A DNA stretch of 64,000 nt from Paenisporosarcina antarctica (GTDB lineage: Bacteria; Bacillota; Bacilli; Bacillales_A; Planococcaceae). This document shows positions 8,580 to 15,534 of the stretch, one piece after another. The stretch is from contig NZ_CP038015.1 of assembly GCF_004367585.1 (NCBI RefSeq), forward strand, positions 567,001-631,000. The letters run 5' to 3'. The position numbers were made by a program, and so were the translations under genes. Under the pieces are notes generated by a model. It did no database searches. It was given only the letters and a program-made list of their open reading frames with translations, and was not told where the DNA came from. The first letter of the stretch is position 1. Each line of letters starts with the position of its first letter.

Positions 8580-9152
8580 ATGAAAAGCAAAATGAATCAG
8601 TTGTTTGAGGACCAAAAAAATGTTCATGTGCTGTATTCGTTTAATGAGATAGAAAATTACCTTAAACAGATTTTGAGTTATATCGAAGATGGTATTGAGG
8701 CAGGAGATTACGTTATTCTTATTGAAAATGACCGTCTTTATCCTATGATTCACAAGGAACTGTGTACACGGTTAACGAAAGATCAAATGGACTACATTCA
8801 CTTTGTAAACAGCTTCGATTTCTATTATTCAAGTGGCAGTTATCATCCTCCTGCAATCGTTGAATACTTTAACAAAACAGTACAGCCCTACGTGGAAAAT
8901 AAAAGATCTTTTCGAGCATGGGCACATGTAGAGTGGGCGACTATGGAAGAGCCGCTGCATATCATCGAAGATTTAGAGAAAATAATAGACAAAGCAGTAA
9001 ATCAGCTGTCGTTTCCACTAATTTGTGCGTACGAAGGAAAGAGAATGCCAGACTACCTCAAAAAGATTTTAATGGAAACACATCCTTATGTTCTAATGGA
9101 AGATGATTTCATCGTTTCTGAACAATACCAGCCATCGAATGTTGTGAAATAA
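8580..9152 (+). CDS. MEDS-domain (DcmR-like sensory) protein
   Basis: 190 residues forming a single MEDS (methanogen/methylotroph DcmR sensory) domain. The typical pattern is HVLYSFNEIENYLKQILSYI, then EDGIEAGDYVILIEND near the N-terminus, FVNSFDFYYSSGSYHP in the middle and CAYEGKRMPDYLKKILMETH at the end. The fold is RecA/KaiC-like, usually without ATPase motifs, and in other proteins is attached to kinases or anti-sigma factor modules. Here it is free-standing with no output domain, so it would have to act through a partner. AAGGAGTG precedes the ATG, and a strong terminator follows, so it is transcribed alone. Confidence 0.7.
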   Translation: MKSKMNQLFEDQKNVHVLYSFNEIENYLKQILSYIEDGIEAGDYVILIENDRLYPMIHKELCTRLTKDQMDYIHFVNSFDFYYSSGSYHPPAIVEYFNKTVQPYVENKRSFRAWAHVEWATMEEPLHIIEDLEKIIDKAVNQLSFPLICAYEGKRMPDYLKKILMETHPYVLMEDDFIVSEQYQPSNVVK

Positions 9153-9188
9153 AACATGCTTAGGAAATTCTCCTAAGCATGTTTTATT
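9151..9188 (+). terminator. Rho-independent terminator after MEDS gene
   Basis: AAACATGCTTAGGA pairs with TCCTAAGCATGTTT around AATTC, followed by TATTTC. Confidence 0.9.
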
Positions 9189-9311
9189 TCGATATTGCAT
9201 TAATAATTCAGGTCTAGGTGTAAGTCTTTCAATTATAAAGAACGTTATTGATTTACAAAAAAGTGATTTAAAACTAATCATTTTATTAAGTTGAAGTCTG
9301 TCATCAATTTT

Positions 9312-9497
9312 TCAAAATAATTCAGGTGCATATTTAATCATATAATAAATAACATAAAGCCAACCTAAAAAGCCATGTAATATAGCCCATCCTATGGACT
9401 GATAAGCTGTGTAAGAGATCACCATGGAAAGACAAGTTCCAAAACCTATTCCCTTCTTTATGACAGCAACAGTTTTTTGTTCATTTGTACGAGTTAT
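9312..9497 (-). CDS. Small two-helix membrane protein with apparent ATA start
   Basis: 61 codons reading TRTNEQKTVAVIKKGIGFGT then CLSMVISYTAYQSIGWAILH and GFLGWLYVIYYMIKYAPELF. The pattern of a charged start, GIGFGTxLxMVIS and WAIxHGxLGWxYVIY recalls a small membrane protein common in Bacillales. No ATG, GTG or TTG lies between the upstream in-frame TAA (9500-9498) and the protein, but ATA at 9497-9495 sits six bases after an excellent GGAGGGG (9510-9504). It is either a rare ATA start or a gene silenced by an ATG-to-ATA change. Function unknown. Confidence 0.6.
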   Translation of the reverse strand: MTRTNEQKTVAVIKKGIGFGTCLSMVISYTAYQSIGWAILHGFLGWLYVIYYMIKYAPELF

Positions 9498-10740
<1,243 letters not shown>

Positions 10741-10749
10741 TAATTTTAA

Positions 10750-10905
10750 AAAACAGGCGATATCTTTCAGTTAGTATGCCCTGTTCTTGGATGGATCTGC
10801 GCATTTATTACCTCTGTTGTAAGTAGAAGTGCATTTTTCATGACGAAAAAAGAACAGACAATTTACTCGGGACATATTGTAGTCAATTTAAAAAGGAAAT
10901 GAACA
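10750..10905 (+). pseudogene. Remnant of L-lactate permease gene (lctP)
   Basis: In the frame that includes 10753-10755 the DNA reads TGDIFQLVCPVLGWICAFIT. This lines up with the conserved permease segment of the form [30 protein letters not shown]. The match fades after SVVSRSAFF and the frame ends at TGA near 10905. There is no start codon or ribosome site. The position directly behind ldh is where lctP sits in B. subtilis, which supports the reading that the permease has been lost by deletion. Confidence 0.6.
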
Positions 10906-11233
10906 AGAGCTAGTAGGATTTTCTCGATTCTTTGAACAAGAATCATTTGATTTATTTCAGCTATCTCAATGAATCGGTTGCACAGCTACTTTTACACCGA
11001 TACCTAACTTTTAAGAACCCAAATCATTGATCATTAAGAATCCAAATGACTTATTAAGTCAAAAGGACTTTGGGGATTTAATGAATGAACATGGGTTATA
11101 ACATGGATGCCAACAAAATTCACATGCTAAGTAAGAGAAGGAAACCTTACTGGCTTAAAGAAGAAATTGAGACATATATCCATGATTTACACATAAAAAA
11201 CAGACATTCGAACTATTGAAATTTATTTAAAGG
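10906..11233. other. Decayed stretch between ldh relic and retron
   Basis: Only short frames without ribosome sites are visible. The stretch is the left junction of the AT-rich retron block. I saw no direct repeat or tRNA end marking an integration site. Confidence 0.4.
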
Positions 11234-12127
11234 ATGAGTAGAAGAATGGATAATATAGCGGTCGAATTTATAACAAGAGTACAAAAGACATATTCTGATG
11301 AAAGATATTTTAAAGAAATAGATTCAAAGTATAGGAGTTGGATTGAAAATGTTAGGGCAAGTGATGATAAAAAAATCTTGAATAATTTGTTGTGCAATAT
11401 AAGGTTTTTTTCGAAAACTGAAATCAAATCTATTTTAGAAGGAGAAATAAGTAAATTAAAAGAAAGCTATGATGGTTTAAATGATGTCGTTATTTTACCG
11501 TTAAATCCCATTAACGGTAGATATAATGGTTCAAATGAATTGGTATCTTTAATTAAAGAAATTGATATTGAAGCGCAATTTAATGGGACAAGATTGTTAC
11601 CATACCGAGATTCAATTATTAATGATCTTCAATATGCTAAAGCTTATAATACTTTAATTTTTGTAGATGATATTTCAGGAACAGGAGGTACTGCTAGAAA
11701 ATTTATAAATTCTCATTATGCTGAGTTAAAGGGAAAAAAAGTAATTTTTTTATTTTTAAGCGTTACTGAACAAGCAATTAAAGAATTTAATACTTTAACT
11801 GTAGAATATAACGAAGCTCATATTGAATTTATTTATTACATAAAATTAGAAAAGCTTTCTGCTATAAATATTTTATCAACAGCACAATATGCTAGATTAA
11901 GTAATATTGAGGAGGGTTTATGGGGAAAAAATCATAATAATATATTGGGATATAAAAATTCGGAATTATTAGTATTATTCTCTCATAATATCCCGAATAA
12001 TACTGTTAGTTGTCTTTGGTACTTTTCAGAGGTGAATCCTAAAAAATGGAATAGATTATTTACACGAATCACCGCTCCAAATAGAAAGAGACAGAATTAC
12101 TCGAATTCTAAAAGGAGTAATGTCTAA
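11234..12127 (+). CDS. Retron-associated phosphoribosyltransferase-like effector
   Basis: 297 residues. A PRTase-fold signature sits at about residues 141-156: LIFVDDISGTGGTARK, hydrophobic residues, two acidic residues and a GTGGT phosphate loop, as in type I phosphoribosyltransferases that bind PRPP. The flanks (about 60-140 and 160-297) have no motif I recognise. The stop overlaps the next ATG (TAATG), so the two are translationally coupled, and an msr-msd RNA and retron reverse transcriptase follow. PRTase proteins are known effectors of one retron class (type III in the published scheme, from memory). I infer it is the toxic arm restrained by RT-msDNA. The start could also be ATG 11246; AAAGG at about 11229 suits neither perfectly. 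The gene is extremely AT-rich. Confidence 0.8.
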   Translation: MSRRMDNIAVEFITRVQKTYSDERYFKEIDSKYRSWIENVRASDDKKILNNLLCNIRFFSKTEIKSILEGEISKLKESYDGLNDVVILPLNPINGRYNGSNELVSLIKEIDIEAQFNGTRLLPYRDSIINDLQYAKAYNTLIFVDDISGTGGTARKFINSHYAELKGKKVIFLFLSVTEQAIKEFNTLTVEYNEAHIEFIYYIKLEKLSAINILSTAQYARLSNIEEGLWGKNHNNILGYKNSELLVLFSHNIPNNTVSCLWYFSEVNPKKWNRLFTRITAPNRKRQNYSNSKRSNV

Positions 12128-12444
12128 TGGATAAATATAAAATGAATATGGTATTGCACTATTTCAATAATGTTGCAGCAAGTTATTCTTATAACGAATT
12201 GCTAATGATATTTGGATTCCAAATTGAGCAGTTAGATTTGATGTTAAGGGAATTAATTGAAGAAAATTTACTCAAACTTGATGGATATTATAAGGTAACT
12301 GAATCAGGAATTAATGAATTAAAGAGACTGGGTTTATATGAGACTGAATTTGAAAATATTGAAGAACAAGAAATTTTTACAAAAATGCCAACATGTATTT
12401 CAGAAATATATATACCAAAAAGGTTTAATAAAAGCTTTAAATGA
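12127..12444 (+). CDS. Retron-associated small winged-helix protein
   Basis: 105 residues beginning MDKYKMNMVLHYFNNVAASY. Residues about 15-75 have the pattern of a winged helix: SYSYNELLMIFGF, then EQLDLMLRELIEENLLKLDG and YYKVTESGINELKRLGL, i.e. helix-turn-helix followed by a beta wing and LTxxG-like turn. It overlaps the upstream PRTase stop by TAATG. In PRTase retrons a small HTH protein accompanies the effector and is thought to be part of the complex; that role is inferred here from position. The last codons overlap a possible promoter for the msr-msd RNA. Confidence 0.75.
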   Translation: MDKYKMNMVLHYFNNVAASYSYNELLMIFGFQIEQLDLMLRELIEENLLKLDGYYKVTESGINELKRLGLYETEFENIEEQEIFTKMPTCISEIYIPKRFNKSFK

Positions 12445-12452
12445 AATATAAT
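12424..12452 (+). promoter_or_regulatory. Possible promoter of the retron msr-msd RNA
   Basis: TTTAAT at 12424-12429, 17 bases, TATAAT at 12447-12452. The expected start (about 12459) falls at the beginning of the a1 repeat, where retron RNAs begin. It lies within the 3' end of the winged-helix gene. Confidence 0.5.
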
Positions 12453-12455
12453 AAA

Positions 12456-12633
12456 ATTGTCTAGCTTCTAGATTGGCTGGGAGTCTCAGTCATAATTAAT
12501 GCTACTTTATAGCATTAGGGATAAAAAAGAAGGGCGCTTTTTAATCCCTAATCCAATTGCAAGCAATTGGATTAATATCGACAAGCGATATGAAGTAAAT
12601 TAAAACAATAAATTATAGTAGAAGCTAGACAAT
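12456..12633 (+). ncRNA. Retron msr-msd non-coding RNA
   Basis: A perfect 15-bp inverted repeat, ATTGTCTAGCTTCTA (12456-12470) and its complement (12619-12633), gives the a1/a2 stem that encloses every retron RNA. Inside it are, in order, a short msr stem (GGCTG 12475 / CAGTC 12491), a perfect 7-bp stem (AATGCTA / TAGCATT, 12498-12516), a 13-bp stem with one mismatch (12517-12549, loop AAGGGCG), a perfect 12-bp stem with loop AA (TAATCCAATTGC, 12549-12574) and a 6-bp stem (ATATCG / CGATAT, 12575-12591). The RT gene starts 17 bases after a2. The branching guanosine should lie just after a1 (G12471 or a nearby G). The exact msr/msd border and msDNA 5' end cannot be set from sequence. Confidence 0.88.
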
Positions 12634-12649
12634 AATTAGGAGATACATT

Positions 12650-13669
12650 ATGGATTATGTAGATGAGTTAAAAATGAAGATGATTAATAGAGGATTCTCA
12701 ACTAAATATATTGATAAATGTACAACATATGCAGAGAATTTATATAACAAAAATTCACCTATAATATTTGATATAAAACATTTATCGAAAATAATGGGAA
12801 TAAGTTATCCTATATTGTTTCACTATATATATAATAATCAAAAATTTTATAAAGAATTTAAAATCCCAAAAAAATCTGGATCATATAGAGTTATTGATGC
12901 TCCAAGTCTAAACTTAAAAAAAATTCAAAGGTGGATTCTAGATAACATATTGGTGAATTTTTCTATTAGCAAATATGCCATGGGTTTTAAAAAACAAGTT
13001 AACATTGTTGAAAATGCACAGATACATACGAATAAAGAACTTGTATATAATATAGATATTAAAGACTTTTTTCCATCAATCTCATTCGAAAATGTTTATT
13101 TTATATTTTATAATATTGGATATTCATCAGAAGTTTCGTATGCTTTTGCTAAACTAATGACCTATAAAGGATATTTACCTCAAGGTTCTCCATGTAGTCC
13201 AATTATATCTAACATACTTTGTATCAATCTTGATGAATCAATGAATTCTTTATCAAAGAATATTGGAGCGAATTATTCAAGATATGCAGATGATATGACT
13301 ATATCAACAAATGATATACCTACATTTTTAGTTAAAAAAGGAGCTTTTAAAAATATTATTGAGTTCTATGGTTTTAAATTAAATGATAAAAAAGAACGTA
13401 TGCAATATAAAAATCATCCTCAATTTGTTACTGGGCTTTTGGTTAATAACAAAGTACGGGTTAGAAGAGTATTTAAAAAAGAAGTTGAACAGCAAATTTA
13501 TTATTGTGAAAAATATGGAATATTTAATCATTTGAAAGAGTTAGGTTTGGAAGATAGGTCATTTTTTAAAGAATATATATATGGTAAAGTAAATTTTATT
13601 AAAAGTGTTGAACCTGAAGTTGCTGAGCGATTTCTTGAAAGATTGAATCGATTAAAATGGTCTTATTGA
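12650..13669 (+). CDS. Retron reverse transcriptase
   Basis: 339-residue retron RT. It carries the retron-specific NAxxH motif (NAQIH, residues 122-126), the palm aspartate of YNIDIKDFFPSI (about 134-144), LPQGSPCSPIISN (176-188), the catalytic YADD box (RYADDMTIS, 211-219) and the VTG motif (QFVTGLLVNN, 258-267) that recognises its own RNA. The size fits single-domain retron RTs. It has a good ribosome site (TTAGGAG) and lies immediately after the msr-msd RNA, which it should copy into branched msDNA. Upstream PRTase and winged-helix genes complete the module. Base composition is strongly AT-rich compared with chromosomal neighbours, suggesting horizontal acquisition. Confidence 0.95.
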   Translation: MDYVDELKMKMINRGFSTKYIDKCTTYAENLYNKNSPIIFDIKHLSKIMGISYPILFHYIYNNQKFYKEFKIPKKSGSYRVIDAPSLNLKKIQRWILDNILVNFSISKYAMGFKKQVNIVENAQIHTNKELVYNIDIKDFFPSISFENVYFIFYNIGYSSEVSYAFAKLMTYKGYLPQGSPCSPIISNILCINLDESMNSLSKNIGANYSRYADDMTISTNDIPTFLVKKGAFKNIIEFYGFKLNDKKERMQYKNHPQFVTGLLVNNKVRVRRVFKKEVEQQIYYCEKYGIFNHLKELGLEDRSFFKEYIYGKVNFIKSVEPEVAERFLERLNRLKWSY

Positions 13670-13776
13670 CAATTTTATTAGAAGGTGAAAATGAATCGAT
13701 TGAAACCCAAATTAAAATAGAAGTTAAAGCTGAGAAATTAAGCAAAACTTTCAAGAAGCAAAATATGATTAAGTGA
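13657..13776 (+). CDS. Possible 39-residue ORF overlapping the RT end
   Basis: ATG at 13657 lies inside the last codons of the RT gene in another frame and opens a 39-codon charged peptide (MVLLTILLEGENESIETQIK, then IEVKAEKLSKTFKKQNMIK). There is no ribosome site of its own, so it would depend on coupling to RT translation. It could equally be the relic 3' end of a gene interrupted by the retron. No homology recognised. Confidence 0.25.
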   Translation: MVLLTILLEGENESIETQIKIEVKAEKLSKTFKKQNMIK

Positions 13777-13855
13777 AAATAAGTTATTTCGGAGAATTTG
13801 TATGTTTATACAGAATCTCATTGTGAACACGGATAGATCAATACATTCAAAAGAT

Positions 13856-13902
13856 AGGGATATTGGACGAGAGATAACCTCTTGATCAATATCCCTTATT
13901 TT
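13856..13902 (+). terminator. Terminator downstream of the retron operon
   Basis: AGGGATATTG pairs with CAATATCCCT, with an inner GAGAG/CTCTT stem, followed by TATTTT. Confidence 0.75.
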
Positions 13903-14211
13903 GATCCCAAACAATAATACTAAAGTAAGTACTAATATCTACTGATTATCTTTTCTGCATTTGATTCCTTCTGTCTACTTAATCTTGCTTGCCACAGCTT
14001 GCTACTGTCCCCGAAATCAGTCTCAGGCTCATTTTTATTGCTGTATTCAGTATTACTAAAAATCATAAAATTACTGCTTCAGCAATTGCGAAGGGATTTA
14101 CAAGTATGAATCGGAAGCGGGATTTTAGAAATCGAGTGTTTCTACAGGGATATGTTCTCGGATACTAGTCGCTGGTTTGTAGGGTAGATAGAGTTGATAT
14201 AGTGCATAGGT

Positions 14212-14258
14212 AAGGAAGTTCTAGAATCTGAAGTGGTTTCTAGGACTTCCTTATTGAT
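14212..14258 (+). terminator. Orphan terminator hairpin
   Basis: AAGGAAGTTCTAGAA pairs with TTCTAGGACTTCCTT (one mismatch), followed by ATTGATTT. No gene ends nearby. Confidence 0.6.
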
Positions 14259-14356
14259 TTGGTATTAATGATTAACTGCATTGTGAAGAACACTGCAGAA
14301 AACTAATATTTATACTTTTCGACAAAATATTACATAAAAAATGGAGGAGACATATC

Positions 14357-14665
14357 ATGGCACATTTCTCATTACAAACATTGAGAAAAATTATTGAGTA
14401 CTTTCCTACTCCACAAGAAGAGTACAATCTTGACCCTTCCTATGAAGATACAAATTCAGAAATTGTGGAGCATTCTATAATTAGACCTTATGCAATACCT
14501 GAAAATGTAGCAATTTTTAAGAACTTGCAACAATTTCAAGATGTAGGACTAGTAGTACCTATTGAATCAGATTATATGTATTTTGCTGCTATGAATTCTA
14601 AATCATGTAGACTTACATCTTTAGGTCATCATTACTGGAGGCTTGTTAAAGACAAAAGACTTTAA
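14357..14665 (+). CDS. Small protein of unknown function
   Basis: 102 residues with ATGGAGGAG about nine bases before the ATG. The C-terminus (CRLTSLGHHYWRLVKDKRL) has the RLTxxGHxFxxxI look of DUF2513-type small winged-helix proteins, and residues 65-80 could be the wing, but the N-terminal half does not match any family I know. It lies between the retron and the helicase-nuclease-peptidase gene, with no partner. It may be an accessory or phage-derived regulator; that is a guess from location. Confidence 0.5.
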   Translation: MAHFSLQTLRKIIEYFPTPQEEYNLDPSYEDTNSEIVEHSIIRPYAIPENVAIFKNLQQFQDVGLVVPIESDYMYFAAMNSKSCRLTSLGHHYWRLVKDKRL

Positions 14666-14795
14666 TTGAGTAAATCATTTTAGTGGGAAAATTTTATTGT
14701 TATTTAATTTTAGTTTTTTCAGGGCTTCTGCCATCCCCTTTTGCTGAAACGATCGGTTATGGGAGCTTCTAAATTACAGTATATATTGAAAAACT

Positions 14796-14845
14796 AGAAG
14801 ACACCCCCAATCAAGCTACTATTAGCTTGATTGGGGGTGTCTTCT
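14796..14845 (-). terminator. Long perfect terminator hairpin
   Basis: A perfect 23-bp stem (left arm starts AGAAGACACCCCCAATC) with loop CTAT. The minus strand continues into AGTTTTTC, so it probably ends transcription of the leftward small membrane gene. Confidence 0.75.
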
Positions 14846-15035
14846 GTTTGCAAACTCGAGGAACGAAATAGTAATAATTGTTCCTTTTCTAGGAATGGGA
14901 AAATACAAGAGCAGCTGAAGTGCATCTTCCTAAGTCGAGTATATTGCTCTATGGTGAATACTAGTAGCAACCTTGTTAAACTCATTTCCAACATCCTAGA
15001 TCAAGGAATAGCCTGTTTTCATTTCGACGTCTTAA

Positions 15036-15251
15036 TTAGTCATTATCAAAGTCTGTATCGAGAAAGGAAGGTTTCTTATCTTCCTTAATTTCTAACTTTG
15101 CCTTTATTTCAGATAATTCTTTTAGGATAATCTGAGTATTCAACCAAGCTGCAATTGAAGAAAAAATAGCCAAAACTAAACCAAGTGTGATTAAAACATT
15201 AATTAACAGTATACTCACCTCAATAGATGTTACTTTTACTAATATTACCAT
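15036..15251 (-). CDS. Small membrane protein, single helix plus charged tail
   Basis: Up to 71 residues. A hydrophobic helix (LLINVLITLGLVLAIFSSI) is followed by AAWLNTQIILKELSEIKAKL, a short amphipathic region, and the acidic tail KKPSFLDTDFDND. The combination of helix, ILKELxEIKxKL and PSFLDxDxDND recalls a small protein seen in several Bacillus genomes. The start is uncertain: the ATG at 15251 has no ribosome site, whereas GAGGTGAG about 30 bases inside the frame suggests a start near the GTG or CTG that follows. A strong leftward terminator 190 bases downstream supports a real transcript. Function unknown. Confidence 0.5.
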   Translation of the reverse strand: MVILVKVTSIEVSILLINVLITLGLVLAIFSSIAAWLNTQIILKELSEIKAKLEIKEDKKPSFLDTDFDND

Positions 15252-15457
15252 AAAAAATCAAGTGATATACGATATATAAGCAATTTCCGAAGAACCTTAT
15301 GTTGATGACTAGTCATTGAATCCTCTGTTCCTTTGTTCGATCAACTAAACCCCTAGCAAAAAGAAGACTTTTACCATCAAGCGATACTCCCCAGATAACC
15401 TACACTTGCACAAGGAAACAATAACACAAGTCAATTTCTTCAATATTAGAAAGAAAG

Positions 15458-15486
15458 TTGCTATATACCTAATCAGTATCTAAAAT
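15458..15486 (+). promoter_or_regulatory. Promoter of the helicase-nuclease-peptidase gene
   Basis: TTGCTA at 15458-15463, 17 bases, TAAAAT at 15481-15486, then a leader of about 40 bases to the ATG with GGAGGTGG. By eye no LexA box (CGAAC-N4-GTTCG) overlaps it. Confidence 0.55.
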
Positions 15487-15534
15487 AGATATAAGAAGAA
15501 AGTCCCTGATAACTATTAGAATGGAGGTGGCAAG

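Larger units (their letters stand above)
13777..14356. other. Gene-free stretch downstream of the retron
   Basis: About 580 bases without a credible gene. It holds two terminator hairpins (13856-13902 and 14212-14256). The second is not next to any called gene, suggesting lost genes. Confidence 0.5.

Noticed and set aside
11041-11220. Short ORF from ATG 11091 before the retron PRTase
   Set aside because: Only 34 codons, no ribosome site, no recognisable sequence; stops at 11195.
14796-14845. Perfect 23-bp inverted repeat as a miniature transposable element
   Set aside because: The four-base loop and the T-run on the minus strand fit a terminator, and no target-site duplication is visible.
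15252-15534. Possible LexA box (AGAACCTTATGTTGA near 15290) before the helicase-nuclease-peptidase gene
   Set aside because: The half-sites are separated by five rather than four bases and do not match CGAAC-N4-GTTCG; it is also about 200 bases from the promoter.
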